Source: Polycyclovorans algicola TG408 (lineage in GTDB: Bacteria; Pseudomonadota; Gammaproteobacteria; Nevskiales; Nevskiaceae). Taken from it: DNA of 64,000 bases. Below, piece after piece: positions 25,770 to 35,010 of this stretch (the stretch's first letter is position 1; the number at the start of each line of letters is the position of its first letter). The notes below the pieces were generated by a model, which was not told the origin of the DNA, did not search any database, and saw only the letters and a list, made by a program, of their open reading frames with translations. The position numbers and the translations under genes were made by a program. The stretch spans positions 1,668,830 through 1,732,829 of the forward strand of contig NZ_JOMH01000001.1 of assembly GCF_000711245.1 (NCBI RefSeq). Reading direction: 5' to 3'.

Positions 25770-26372
25770 ATGAGCACCTTGCTCCAGATCAACACCAGCC
25801 TCTTCGGCGGCGAAGGCCAGTCATCCAAGCTGACCGAGCGCTTCGTGAACGCGTGGACCGCGCGCAACCCCGAGGCCCAGGTGGTGGTCCGCGACCTCAC
25901 CGCTCAGCCGCTGCCGCATCTGGACGGCGCGCGCTTTCAGGCCTTTCTGGCGCCTGCCGAATCCCGCACGGCCGAGCAGCAGGCCATCGTCGCCGAGAGC
26001 GACGCGCTGATTGACGAGGTGCGCAGCGCCGACGTCATCGTGCTGGGCCTGCCGATGTACAACTTCGGCGTGCCCTCGCAACTGAAGGCCTACTTTGATC
26101 ACCTGGCCCGCGCGGGCGTCAGCTTCCGCTACACCGCCAACGGTCCGGAGGGGCTGTTGGGCGGTGCCAAGGTCTACATCCTGGCCGCGCGCGGCGGGCT
26201 TTATCAGGGCACCCCCGCAGACACGCAAACCGGTTACGTCACCACCTTTCTCAACTTCATCGGCCTCACCGACATCGAGTTCGTCTACGCCGAGGGTCTG
26301 GCGATGGGCGACGAACCCAAGCGCGAGGCGCTGGACCGTGCCGCCGAGCGTATCGGCCAACTGGCCGCCTGA
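25770..26372 (+). CDS. azoR: FMN-dependent NADH-azoreductase (AzoR family)
   Basis: A 200-residue flavodoxin-fold reductase that uses NAD(P)H and FMN to reduce quinones or azo compounds; likely physiological role is quinone/electrophile detoxification. Visible are LLQINTSLFGGEGQSSKLTERF (phosphate-binding N-terminal loop), LGLPMYNFGVPSQLKAYFD and LAARGGLY, hallmarks of AzoR. ATG 25770 gives the normal family length; upstream in-frame ATG 25737 would add 11 unlikely residues. A DoxX gene follows after 27 bases, probably in the same operon, under the divergent LysR regulator. Confidence 0.88.
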   Translation: MSTLLQINTSLFGGEGQSSKLTERFVNAWTARNPEAQVVVRDLTAQPLPHLDGARFQAFLAPAESRTAEQQAIVAESDALIDEVRSADVIVLGLPMYNFGVPSQLKAYFDHLARAGVSFRYTANGPEGLLGGAKVYILAARGGLYQGTPADTQTGYVTTFLNFIGLTDIEFVYAEGLAMGDEPKREALDRAAERIGQLAA

Positions 26373-26399
26373 ACCCGTCAACACAAGGAACGACACACC

Positions 26400-26807
26400 A
26401 TGAACACACTCAAGGATTTACTCGACCGCAGTGGCCCGGGCATTGACGTGCTGGCCCGGCTCTTACTGGCGCTGATTTTCATCGGCGCGGGCTGGAGCAA
26501 GATCGGCGGCTATGAGGCCACCCAGGGCTACATGGCGGCGATGGGCGTGCCCGGCGCGCTGCTGCCGCTGGTGATCGTCACCGAACTGGGCGGCGGCCTC
26601 GCCTTGCTGATCGGCTTGCTTACCCGAGTCGCCGGGTTGGGTTTGGCGGTTTTCAGCATCGTTTCGGCCGTGTTGTTTCACGCTGATTTCAGCAACCCGG
26701 TGGAGCAGATCATGTTTATGAAGAACCTGGCGATTGCCGGGGGATTGTTGCTGCTCGTGGCCCACGGCGCAGGCCGTTACAGCGTCGACGCGCGGCTGTT
26801 TCGTTGA
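26400..26807 (+). CDS. DoxX-family membrane protein
   Basis: A 135-residue protein with four predicted membrane segments, starting with LLARLLLALIFIGAGWSKIGGY, a DoxX/YphA-type signature, and GMP-like loop GYMAAMGVPGALLPLVI. DoxX proteins are often encoded beside quinone reductases and linked to oxidative stress, which fits the adjacent azoR. Precise activity is unknown. A strong bidirectional terminator follows. Confidence 0.85.
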   Translation: MNTLKDLLDRSGPGIDVLARLLLALIFIGAGWSKIGGYEATQGYMAAMGVPGALLPLVIVTELGGGLALLIGLLTRVAGLGLAVFSIVSAVLFHADFSNPVEQIMFMKNLAIAGGLLLLVAHGAGRYSVDARLFR

Positions 26808-26822
26808 TGTTGTGGTCAGCCA

Positions 26823-26858
26823 AAAAAACCCCGCTTGCCATCGCAAGCGGGGTTTTTT
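26823..26858. terminator. Bidirectional terminator between doxX and hslR
   Basis: A perfect 16-bp stem: an A-tract plus CCCCGCTTGC, a CATC loop, then GCAAGCGGGG plus TTTTTT. With A- and T-tracts on both sides it can stop transcription of the two converging genes. Confidence 0.9.
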
Positions 26859-26869
26859 GATGTGTGGGG

Positions 26870-27256
26870 CTATAAGTCGTCGAGAAAGCGCTGCTTGAGC
26901 CTGTTGATGAGGCGCCGGTCGCGCTTGTTGGGTCGGCTGTCGGGTGTGGCCGAAGATTCGGATTTTCGCGCCAGCCGGGCGGCCTTGCCGCGTTCGATGC
27001 TGTCGTCGGTTTCGCGGTAGAGCAACTGCGCCTCGGGCGCGCCACGACGCTGATCGGACAGCGCTTCGACCACGACCTCGCGCTCGTCCTGACCTTGTCG
27101 AACGCGGATCAGCATGCCGACACGCACCTCCTTGGCGACCTTGCTACGGTCGCCCTCAACCCGCACATGGCCGGCTTCGATGGCGGTCTTTGCGATGGTG
27201 CGGGTCTTGTAGAAGCGCGCGGCCCACAGCCATTTGTCGAGGCGAACGGCGTCCAT
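26870..27256 (-). CDS. hslR: Ribosome-associated heat-shock protein Hsp15 (S4 domain)
   Basis: A 128-residue RNA-binding protein with an N-terminal S4 domain (RLDKWLWAARFYKTRTIAKTAIEAGHVRVEG) and a basic C-terminal tail. Hsp15 binds stalled 50S subunits carrying peptidyl-tRNA and helps recycling. Length and architecture are normal. It stands alone, converging on the doxX operon. Confidence 0.9.
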   Translation of the reverse strand: MDAVRLDKWLWAARFYKTRTIAKTAIEAGHVRVEGDRSKVAKEVRVGMLIRVRQGQDEREVVVEALSDQRRGAPEAQLLYRETDDSIERGKAARLARKSESSATPDSRPNKRDRRLINRLKQRFLDDL

Positions 27257-27394
27257 CGTGATCAGCGAACTCGGGTTGGTGTGAGCGGACGAGTGTAATC
27301 AGCGGTTCGACCATCTGTCCGCCCAAAGCGGCCCTTGGCTCAATGGCGGAGCGGTGACTGCAGCAGGTTGCGTGACCCCTCACCGCGCCCGTCG

Positions 27395-29464
27395 ATGACT
27401 CCTGGCCTGACCACTGCAATGACGCAACTCCGCACCCGCGGGCTCCAGGCCGTGGGCGCGCCGCTGATGCTGTTCCTGCTGCTGGCGATGATCGTGGTGC
27501 CGCTGCCACCGCTGGCGCTGGATCTGTTTTTCACCCTGAACATTGCGCTGTCATTGGTGGTGCTGCTGGCGGTGCTGTACGTGCTGCGACCGCTTGATTT
27601 CACGGTGTTTCCGACGGTGCTGCTGATCACCACGCTGTTCCGCCTGGCCTTGAACGTCGCCTCGACGCGCGTGGTGCTGCTCAACGGCCACGAGGGCGGC
27701 GACGCGGCCGGCAAGGTCATCGAGGCCTTCGGCAGCTTCGTGATCGGAGGCAACTACGCGGTGGGGTTTGTCGTGTTCATCATCCTCACCATCATCAATT
27801 TCGCGGTCATCACCAAGGGTGCGGGGCGCGTCTCGGAAGTCTCGGCGCGCTTCACCCTCGACGCCATGCCCGGCAAGCAGATGGCCATTGATGCCGATCT
27901 GAATGCGGGCCTGCTCACCCGTGAAGAGGCCAAGGCCAAGCGCGAAGAAGTGCGGGTCGAGGCGGACTTTTACGGCGCGATGGACGGCGCCAGCAAGTTC
28001 GTCAAGGGCGATGCCGTGGCCGGCATTCTGATTCTCGTGGTCAACCTGTTTGGCGGCGTGGCCATTGGCGCCCTCTCGCATGGACTGAGCTTTGGTGAGG
28101 CATTTGCGGTGTATGGCCTGCTGACCATTGGCGACGGCTTGGTGGCGCAGATTCCGGCGCTGCTGCTGTCGGTGGCGGTGGCGATTCTGGTGACGCGCAT
28201 GTCACGCGCCGAAACCATGGCCCAGCAGATGCAGAAGCAAGTGGTCGGCGACGGTCGTGCGCTGGCCATGGCGGCGGGGTTGATGTTCGTGATTGGTCTG
28301 GTGCCGGGTATGCCCAATATGGCCTTCCTGTTGCTTGCGGTTCTGCTCGGCGGGCTCGCTTACCTGTTGCATCGGCGCGCCTTGGCCCAACCGGCCGAAA
28401 GTGGTGAACGCGACGGCGCTCCGAGTGCGCCGGCCGAGTTGGCGTGGGATGACCTGCCGCTGATCGACGCGCTAGGGCTGGAACTCGGCTACCGCCTGAT
28501 CCCGCTGGCCGATGCCACCCAGGGCGGTGAATTGATGAGCCGCATTCGCGGCATCCGCCGCAAGCTCAGCGAAGAGATGGGCTTTCTGTTCCCCGCCGTG
28601 CACGTGCGCGACAACCTGCAGTTGCCGCCGTCGCAGTACCGGATTCTGCTGCACGGTGTCGAGATTGCGTCGGCCGAGTGTCATCCCGATCGCGACCTGG
28701 CGCTGGACGCCGGCCAGGTGCTCGACACGGTTGACGGAATCTCGACACGCGACCCCGCCTTCGGCATGCCGGCGGTGTGGATCGAGCCCGGCAATCGCGC
28801 GTACGCGCAGGCGCAGGGCTACACCGTGGTCGATTGCGCCACGGTGATGGCCACCCACCTGAGCCAGATCTTCAAGCAGCACGCCCATGAGCTGCTGGGC
28901 ATTGAAGAAGCGCAGGCACTGCTCGCCGCCACTGCCCGCCACGCGCCGAAGCTGGTGGAAGACCTGATTCCCAAACAACTGTCGCTGGCGGTGTTCGCCA
29001 AGGTGCTGCAGGGGCTGCTCACCGAGCGTGTCCCGGTGCGCAACCTGCGCGGCATTCTCGAGGCGCTGGCCGAGCACGCGCCGCGCACCACCGACCCGCA
29101 GGCCTTGCTCATTGCCGTGCGCCAGGCCCTGTCGCGGCAAATCGTGGCGGCGCTGGGGCAGAGCACGACCGCTGATCTGCCGGTTTTCACCCTTTCGGCG
29201 CCGCTGGAGCAGCTGTTGCAAGAAGCCTTGCAACACACCAACGCAGTCCTGGAGCCCGGCCTTGCAGACCAGATTCAAAGCGCGCTGCACCAAAACGTCC
29301 AACAGCAGGAGGCCCTCGGCGAACCCACGGTGCTGCTGGTTCCCGGCACGGTTCGCTCGGTGCTGGCGCGCTTTCTCAGAGCCGCGGTTCCGCAGGTCCA
29401 CGTCCTTGCGTTTCATGAATTGCCCGAGACGGCCCGCATTCGCCATCTCGGCACCATCGGTTAG
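27395..29464 (+). CDS. flhA: Flagellar export apparatus protein FlhA
   Basis: Large export-gate subunit of the flagellar type III secretion system, inner membrane. About eight membrane segments occupy the first ~320 residues, with RLALNVASTR and the FHIPEP signature region GKQMAIDADLNAGL. The C-terminal ~340 residues form the cytosolic docking domain, which binds chaperone-substrate complexes. Start choice is uncertain: ATG 27395 and ATG 27419 both lack a clear ribosome site, and an upstream TTG at 27335 is possible. flhB, which often precedes flhA, is not here. It heads the block flhA-flhF-flhG-fliA-cheYZA. Confidence 0.93.
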   Translation: MTPGLTTAMTQLRTRGLQAVGAPLMLFLLLAMIVVPLPPLALDLFFTLNIALSLVVLLAVLYVLRPLDFTVFPTVLLITTLFRLALNVASTRVVLLNGHEGGDAAGKVIEAFGSFVIGGNYAVGFVVFIILTIINFAVITKGAGRVSEVSARFTLDAMPGKQMAIDADLNAGLLTREEAKAKREEVRVEADFYGAMDGASKFVKGDAVAGILILVVNLFGGVAIGALSHGLSFGEAFAVYGLLTIGDGLVAQIPALLLSVAVAILVTRMSRAETMAQQMQKQVVGDGRALAMAAGLMFVIGLVPGMPNMAFLLLAVLLGGLAYLLHRRALAQPAESGERDGAPSAPAELAWDDLPLIDALGLELGYRLIPLADATQGGELMSRIRGIRRKLSEEMGFLFPAVHVRDNLQLPPSQYRILLHGVEIASAECHPDRDLALDAGQVLDTVDGISTRDPAFGMPAVWIEPGNRAYAQAQGYTVVDCATVMATHLSQIFKQHAHELLGIEEAQALLAATARHAPKLVEDLIPKQLSLAVFAKVLQGLLTERVPVRNLRGILEALAEHAPRTTDPQALLIAVRQALSRQIVAALGQSTTADLPVFTLSAPLEQLLQEALQHTNAVLEPGLADQIQSALHQNVQQQEALGEPTVLLVPGTVRSVLARFLRAAVPQVHVLAFHELPETARIRHLGTIG

Positions 29465-29485
29465 CGCAGTCAACGGAGTCGGGGC

Positions 29486-30721
29486 ATGAAGATCAAACGG
29501 TTTCTGGCGGGCAGCATGCGTGAGGCGATGCGCCAGGTGCGCGAAGAGCAGGGCCCCGATGCGGTCATCCTCGCCAGCCACACCCGGCAGGACGGCGTCG
29601 AAGTGGTCGCCGCAGTGGATTACGACGAGGCGCTGATGCGTCAGGCCGTGGCCCGCAGTGAAGCGCCCACCGTCAAGCCCGCCGCAGCCTTGGCCAAAGC
29701 GGCCCCGCGGCCGGTACGGACGGCAAACCCCGAGCCGGCCGAGTCACCGCGCGACAGCCGCCAACTTGAATGGGCCATCGACCCGCAAATTCGCCGCCTT
29801 GAAACCGAGCTGGGCGAGTTGCGCGGCCTGCTTGAGGCGACGTTGGCCGCCACCGAAACCCGCATTGCCCAGGCGCACCCCAACCGGGCGCGACTGCTGG
29901 CCTTGATGGAACAACTCGGCTTTTCGCCGCGCATTGGCCAGAGAATCGCCGCGACCTTGCCGATTGATGCCGACGAAACCCGCACCCGCTGCCTGCCGGT
30001 CGGCTGGTTGGCGAAGCACCTCACCGTCAGCGCCCCGGCGGTGCTGGAAACCGGGGGGCGTGTCGCCCTGATTGGTCCCACCGGCGTCGGCAAAACCACC
30101 ACGCTGGCCAAGCTGGCGGCCCGCGCCGTGCGCCGCTTTGGCTCGCGTCAGGTGGCGTTGATCTCGCTGGATACCTTCCGCATCGGCGCTGAAGAGCAAC
30201 TGTCGACCTACGCCCGACTGCTGGGGGTGCCGCTCTATGTCGCCCAGGCGCCCGAGCAACTGGGCGAGCGCCTACGCGATTTGAGCGACTGCCGCTGCGT
30301 GTTCATCGACACCCCCGGCATGAGCCCGGGCGACGAACGGCTGGTTGCCTCGCTCGACGCCCTTGGCTGCCGCAGTGACGACATTCAAAGCTGGCTGGTG
30401 CTGCCCGCCGGTCAACAGCGCGAAGACCTGGATGCGGCGGTACACCGCTTCAAGCCCGCGCGGCCGACGGCACTGGTGCTGACCAAGCTCGACGAGTGCA
30501 CCCGGTTGGGCGGCGCGCTGTCGGTTGCGCTGGAGCATCAACTGCCGCTGACCGCGCTGTGTGATGGCCAGCGGGTCCCCGAAGATTTCCATTTGGCCCG
30601 TGCCGCCGACGTGGTGTTGCGCGCCATGCAGGTCGCGCGCAAACCGGGCGCCCCCGCCGTGGCCATGCCGCCGCCGATGTCCACCCTCAACGCTGGTCTG
30701 GAGCACGTGCGTCATGGCTGA
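29486..30721 (+). CDS. flhF: Flagellar biosynthesis GTPase FlhF
   Basis: SRP-family GTPase of 411 residues that places the flagellum at the cell pole. The N-terminal basic B-domain (MKIKRFLAGSMREAMRQVREEQG) and an Ala/Pro-rich linker precede the NG domain: P-loop GPTGVGKTT from residue 197, DTFRIGAEEQL, and TKLDE. The G3 motif reads DTPGMSPGD where many FlhF proteins have DTAGxSxxD. It overlaps flhG by 8 bases, consistent with balanced production of the pair. Confidence 0.93.
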   Translation: MKIKRFLAGSMREAMRQVREEQGPDAVILASHTRQDGVEVVAAVDYDEALMRQAVARSEAPTVKPAAALAKAAPRPVRTANPEPAESPRDSRQLEWAIDPQIRRLETELGELRGLLEATLAATETRIAQAHPNRARLLALMEQLGFSPRIGQRIAATLPIDADETRTRCLPVGWLAKHLTVSAPAVLETGGRVALIGPTGVGKTTTLAKLAARAVRRFGSRQVALISLDTFRIGAEEQLSTYARLLGVPLYVAQAPEQLGERLRDLSDCRCVFIDTPGMSPGDERLVASLDALGCRSDDIQSWLVLPAGQQREDLDAAVHRFKPARPTALVLTKLDECTRLGGALSVALEHQLPLTALCDGQRVPEDFHLARAADVVLRAMQVARKPGAPAVAMPPPMSTLNAGLEHVRHG

Positions 30722-31592
30722 GTCCATCATCTCCCGCTTCACCCAGGCCGCCGGATTGCAGCCCCGTAAAGACGGGCATCGCCCGGTGCGTGTGTTGGCG
30801 GTGGCCAGTGGCAAGGGCGGGGTGGGCAAGACCAACGTCTCGGCCAACCTGGCGCTGGCACTGCAATTGGCCGGCGAGCAGGTGTTGCTGATGGACGCCG
30901 ACCTGGGCCTGGCCAATGTTGACGTGCTGTTTGGTCTGCAGCCGATGTTTCATCTGGGGCATGTGCTCGAAGGTCGTTGCACGCTCAATGAGGCGCTGGT
31001 GCAAGGCCCGGCCGGGTTGACCATCGTGCCGGCCGCCAGCGGCCTGAAGCAGATGGCCTCCCTCAGTCACGCCGAGCACGTGGGCCTGATTCGCGCGTTC
31101 TCGGAACTGGCGCGGCCCATCGACACGCTGGTGGTCGACACCGCTGCGGGCATTGCCGACAGCGTCACCACCTTTTGCCGGGCGGCGCAGGACGTGTTGA
31201 TCGTCGCCAACAACGAACCGGCGTCCCTGACCGACGCCTACGCCCTGATCAAGGTGCTGTCACGCGACCACGGCATTCACCGCGCGCAGGTCATCGCCAA
31301 CATGATTCGCTCGGCGGCCGACGGCTACGAGATGTTCGAGCACCTGCGCCGGGTGTCGGAGCGCTTTCTCGACGTGCAACTGAATTACCTCGGCGGCGTG
31401 CCCTACGACGAGTATCTGCAGCGTGCCATTCGTCGCCAGACCGCCGTCGTCGAGGCGTATCCCAGCGCGCCGTCGTCCGTGGCGTTTCGCAATCTGGCGG
31501 CAACGATTCGCAAATGGCCGCCGCCGGAAGGTGCGCGGGGCCATGTCGAGTTCTTCGTCGAGCGCCTGATTGGCGCAGGAGCCTTTGCATGA
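30714..31592 (+). CDS. flhG: MinD-like ATPase FlhG (FleN), flagellar number regulator
   Basis: A 292-residue MinD/ParA-family ATPase that limits flagellar number by opposing FlhF. The deviant Walker A is ASGKGGVGKTN (residues 31-41), with LLMDADLGLANVDVLFG and VVDTAAGIADSV following. ATG 30714 lies inside the end of flhF; the stop overlaps the fliA start (ATGA). The C-terminal part suits an amphipathic membrane anchor. Confidence 0.92.
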   Translation: MAESIISRFTQAAGLQPRKDGHRPVRVLAVASGKGGVGKTNVSANLALALQLAGEQVLLMDADLGLANVDVLFGLQPMFHLGHVLEGRCTLNEALVQGPAGLTIVPAASGLKQMASLSHAEHVGLIRAFSELARPIDTLVVDTAAGIADSVTTFCRAAQDVLIVANNEPASLTDAYALIKVLSRDHGIHRAQVIANMIRSAADGYEMFEHLRRVSERFLDVQLNYLGGVPYDEYLQRAIRRQTAVVEAYPSAPSSVAFRNLAATIRKWPPPEGARGHVEFFVERLIGAGAFA

Positions 31593-32329
31593 ACGCCGTC
31601 GTCGAGGCCTATCGCGCCCAGCAGGTCCCGACCCTGCAAGAGCTGATCACCGCCCACCAGCCGCTGGTGCGGCGCATCGCCTATCACCTGCTGGCCCGCT
31701 TGCCGTCTTCGGTCGAGGTCGATGACCTGCTGCAGGCCGGACAACTGGGGCTCATTGAGGCCGCGCAACATTTTCGCAGCGACGCGGGGGCCAGCTTCGC
31801 CACCTTCGCCGGCATTCGTATTCGCGGCGCCATGCTCGACGAGTTGCGCAAGGGCGACTGGGTGCCGCGCTCGGTACACCGCCGCGCACGCGAGCTGGCT
31901 GACGCCATGCGCCGGGTTGAGGCACGCACCGGCCAAGAAGCGGCCGATGCCGACATCGCCAAGGAACTGGGCATCAGCCTCGGCGAATACCACCAGCATG
32001 TCGAAGACGCCGCGCGTGCACCGCTGTTGTCGCTGGACGGCGCAGCCGAGACCGACCCGTCGATTCTCGAGCGCCTTGCCCATCACGACTCACCCGAAAG
32101 CGATCTGCTGCGCGACGACTTCAAACAGGCATTGGCACGCGGTATCGACCAGCTGCCCGAGCGCGAAAAGCTGGTCATGAGCCTGTACTACCAGGACGAA
32201 CTCAACCTGCGTGAAGTCGGCGTCGTGCTCGGCGTCAGCGAGAGCCGCGTCTGCCAACTGCACGGCCAGGCCCTGGTGCGACTGCGCGCCCGCCTGAGCG
32301 ACTGGACCCATCTTTCCGAAGCCGCCTGA
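31589..32329 (+). CDS. fliA: Flagellar sigma factor FliA (sigma-28)
   Basis: RNA polymerase sigma factor for late flagellar and chemotaxis genes, 246 residues. Region 2 (VDDLLQAGQLGLIEAAQHF, FATFAGIRIRGAMLDELRKGDW), region 3 and region 4 (LPEREKLVMSLYYQDELNLREVGVVLGVSESRVCQLH) are complete. The start overlaps the flhG stop by four bases. A matching FliA-type promoter lies before cheV in this window. No flgM anti-sigma gene was found nearby. Confidence 0.94.
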   Translation: MNAVVEAYRAQQVPTLQELITAHQPLVRRIAYHLLARLPSSVEVDDLLQAGQLGLIEAAQHFRSDAGASFATFAGIRIRGAMLDELRKGDWVPRSVHRRARELADAMRRVEARTGQEAADADIAKELGISLGEYHQHVEDAARAPLLSLDGAAETDPSILERLAHHDSPESDLLRDDFKQALARGIDQLPEREKLVMSLYYQDELNLREVGVVLGVSESRVCQLHGQALVRLRARLSDWTHLSEAA

Positions 32330-32353
32330 CCCGAATCACCACCGAGACCTCCC

Positions 32354-32746
32354 ATGAACCCGAACATGAAAATTCTCATCGTCGACGACTTCTCGACCAT
32401 GCGCCGCATCGTCAAGAACCTGCTCGCCGACCTTGGATTTACCAACACCGCCGAGGCCGACGACGGCGCCACCGCACTACCAATGCTCAAGCAGGGCGGT
32501 TTCGACTTCGTCGTCACCGACTGGAACATGCCCGGCGTGACCGGCATCGACCTGCTCAAGGCGATTCGCGCCGAGCCGTCCCTGGCCAAGTTGCCGGTGC
32601 TGATGGTCACCGCCGAGGCCAAGCGCGAGCAGATCATCGAAGCCGCCCAGGCCGGGGTGAACGGTTACATCATCAAGCCGTTCACCGCCGTCACCCTCAA
32701 GGAAAAACTCGACAAGGTGTTCGAGCGCCTGGCGCAGGCCGCCTAA
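32354..32746 (+). CDS. cheY: Chemotaxis response regulator CheY
   Basis: Single-domain receiver of 130 residues that carries the phosphoryl signal from CheA to the flagellar switch. Asp11, Asp12, phospho-acceptor Asp56 (VVTDWNMPG), Thr86 and Lys108 (IKPF) form the active site. The N terminus [20 protein letters not shown] is typical. Its stop overlaps the cheZ ATG by one base (TAATG). Confidence 0.95.
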   Translation: MNPNMKILIVDDFSTMRRIVKNLLADLGFTNTAEADDGATALPMLKQGGFDFVVTDWNMPGVTGIDLLKAIRAEPSLAKLPVLMVTAEAKREQIIEAAQAGVNGYIIKPFTAVTLKEKLDKVFERLAQAA

Positions 32747-33303
32747 TGCACACCGACCCGCCACCACCGCCGGAGGGGGCGTTGCGCGATGAGTTGCGCG
32801 GCGTCACCCGTGCGTTTCAGCAGGCCCTGCATAGCCTGCCGTTGGACACGCGCCTGGTCGACGTGGCGCGCCTGGCCCTGCCCGATGCCTGTGCCCGGCT
32901 TGACCATGTGGTGGCGCTCACCGAATCGGCCGCGCACACCACGCTGGACAAGGTTGATGCGCTGCGCGGCAGCCTGGATGCGTCGGGTCGCATCGCCGCG
33001 TCGTTGCCCGAACACACGCGCGGCCGGCTTGAGGCACTGATCCGCGAACAGCGTGGCCACTGTGCCGAGCTCGATGCCGCACAGGCCTACCAGGACCTGA
33101 CCGGCCAGATCATCCGCCGCGTCACGCAGATCATTCGCGGGCTGGAGGCCGATCTGTTGGCGCTGGCCGAGGGGCGCCCGGTGGCGGCGCGCACGCCCGA
33201 GGTGGATCTGTCGCGCGGCTGCGGTCCGGCCATCGCCGAGCTTGACGGCGCCGCGTCGACGCAGGGTGATGCCGATGACCTGCTTGACGCCTTGGGACTG
33301 TGA
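32746..33303 (+). CDS. cheZ: CheY-P phosphatase CheZ
   Basis: A 185-residue helical phosphatase that dephosphorylates CheY-P. The core motif YQDLTGQIIRRVTQII contains the catalytic Gln, and the C terminus DDLLDALGL is the CheY-binding tail. It is shorter than the roughly 214 residues of E. coli CheZ, mainly in the central helices. Translation is coupled to cheY. The presence of CheZ supports a gammaproteobacterial or betaproteobacterial host. Confidence 0.93.
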   Translation: MHTDPPPPPEGALRDELRGVTRAFQQALHSLPLDTRLVDVARLALPDACARLDHVVALTESAAHTTLDKVDALRGSLDASGRIAASLPEHTRGRLEALIREQRGHCAELDAAQAYQDLTGQIIRRVTQIIRGLEADLLALAEGRPVAARTPEVDLSRGCGPAIAELDGAASTQGDADDLLDALGL

Positions 33304-33306
33304 CCG

Positions 33307-35007
33307 ATGACCGACGATCCCAGCCTGCTCGCCGATTTTCTCAACGAGTCCACGCCCCTGCTCGAACGGCTGGGCGACGACCTGATGCGCCTTACCGACG
33401 ACCCATCGGCCGACACCCTGAACGCGGTCTTTCGCGGCTTTCACACCGTCAAGGGCGGCGCCAGCTTCCTTGCGCTCGACGTGGTCGTGGCCCTGTGTCA
33501 CCGCGCCGAAGATGCCTTCGGGCGGGTGCGTGACGGCAAGCTGGAGATCACCGAAGCCCTGATCGACGCCGCGCTGGACGCCGCCCGCGTACTCGACCAA
33601 CAGGTCGCGGCGCTGCACGACGGCACCGAGCCCCAGCCGGCGCCGGCCGAGGTGTTGGCCGCCTTCGACGTGCTGCTGGGGCAGGGTGTCGAAGAACTGA
33701 TCAGCGAAGACGAATTCGAGGCCATGCTCGACCAGCTGCAGGCCGGCGGTGAGATTGCCGTGACGCCGCCGGTCGCGAAGGTGATCACCCAGCCGGTGGA
33801 AAAGCCCGCCGACAAGGCCGCTGCACCGCGCCGGCCTGACACCCAGGTGCGGGTCGACGCCGAACGCCTCGACCGTCTCATGGCGCTGGTGGGCGAACTG
33901 GTGATCGTCCGCAACCGGCTCAAAGCCCAGGGCGGCGAGCGTGCGGACGAGCGGGACGGCACCGAACACGTGCGCCTGCTCGGCGAACTCGACCGCGTCA
34001 CCCTGCGCCTGCAGGATGCGGTGATGCGCTGCCGCATGCAGCCGGTGGGCCGCCTGTTCAGCCGCTTTCCGCGCGTCGCCCGTGACCTGGCCCGAGAGCT
34101 GGGCAAGCAGGTCGAGATCGTGCTGGTCGGTGAAGACACCGACCTCGACAAACACCTGGTCGATGCCCTGGCCGACCCCCTGATTCACCTGGTCCGCAAT
34201 GCCATCGACCACGGCATTGAAACGCCGGCGCAGCGTCAGGCGCTGGGCAAGTCGCCGGTCGGGCGGCTTTGCCTGTCGGCGCAGCAGCGCGGCGACAGCG
34301 TGATGCTGCGCATTGAGGACGACGGCAAAGGGCTGGACCCCGACGCCATCCGTGCGTCGGCGGTGAAGAAGGGCCTGCTCGACGAACCCGCCGCCGCGCA
34401 ACTGAGCGCGACGCAGGCGCGCGAGCTGATTCTCAAGGCCGGCTTTTCGACCCGCGAAGCGGTGTCGGCCGTGTCAGGTCGCGGCGTGGGCATGGACGTG
34501 GTGGCTGCCAGCGTCCGCAGCCTCGGCGGACGGCTGGTGCTCGGCGGTGAGACCGGTCGCGGCACCGTCGTCGAACTGATCCTGCCGCTGACGCTGGCGA
34601 TTCTGCCGACGCTGCGCACCGCCTGTGCCGGACGCTCGCTGGCGGTCCCGCTGCGGCAGATCATCGACCTGCAGCCGTTCGAGCCCGGCAAGGTGCAGTC
34701 ACGAAGCGGGCAAGCGCTGTGGTCGGGCACGCAACCGGCGATTCCGCTGTATTTCCTCGATCAATGGCTGGGCGCGCCACAAGGCCCGCGCAAGCTGCTG
34801 GTGCGGGTCAGCACCCGCCGCGGCGACTGCGGCCTGGTGGTCGATGCCGTGGAAGGCCGCGAAGACATCGTCGTCAAGCCGCCCGGTGCGCTGCTGCGCG
34901 GCCTGCCGGGCTATGGCGGCGCGGCAGTGACCGGTGACGGTCGCATCGCCGTCATTCTCAATCCGGATGAACTCACCGCGCCGGAACGTCCGGCCATGGA
35001 GGCCTGA
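33307..35007 (+). CDS. cheA: Chemotaxis histidine kinase CheA, short form lacking a P2 domain
   Basis: Central chemotaxis kinase, 566 residues. P1 has phospho-His46 in GFHTVKGG. A ~60-residue linker with ISEDEFEAMLDQLQAG follows, then P3 dimerisation (VDAERLDRLMALVGELVIVRNRL), P4 ATPase (HLVRNAIDHGIE, DDGKGLD, SGRGVGMDVV) and P5 CheW-like domain to the end. There is no room for the usual ~100-residue CheY/CheB-docking P2 domain. It follows cheZ by 3 bases and is followed directly by motC, not by cheB. Confidence 0.93.
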   Translation: MTDDPSLLADFLNESTPLLERLGDDLMRLTDDPSADTLNAVFRGFHTVKGGASFLALDVVVALCHRAEDAFGRVRDGKLEITEALIDAALDAARVLDQQVAALHDGTEPQPAPAEVLAAFDVLLGQGVEELISEDEFEAMLDQLQAGGEIAVTPPVAKVITQPVEKPADKAAAPRRPDTQVRVDAERLDRLMALVGELVIVRNRLKAQGGERADERDGTEHVRLLGELDRVTLRLQDAVMRCRMQPVGRLFSRFPRVARDLARELGKQVEIVLVGEDTDLDKHLVDALADPLIHLVRNAIDHGIETPAQRQALGKSPVGRLCLSAQQRGDSVMLRIEDDGKGLDPDAIRASAVKKGLLDEPAAAQLSATQARELILKAGFSTREAVSAVSGRGVGMDVVAASVRSLGGRLVLGGETGRGTVVELILPLTLAILPTLRTACAGRSLAVPLRQIIDLQPFEPGKVQSRSGQALWSGTQPAIPLYFLDQWLGAPQGPRKLLVRVSTRRGDCGLVVDAVEGREDIVVKPPGALLRGLPGYGGAAVTGDGRIAVILNPDELTAPERPAMEA

Positions 35008-35010
35008 GCC

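Noticed and set aside
32743-34401. A 552-codon minus-strand frame over cheZ and cheA
   Set aside because: It is the antisense shadow of two well-identified genes and has no recognisable motif or ribosome site.
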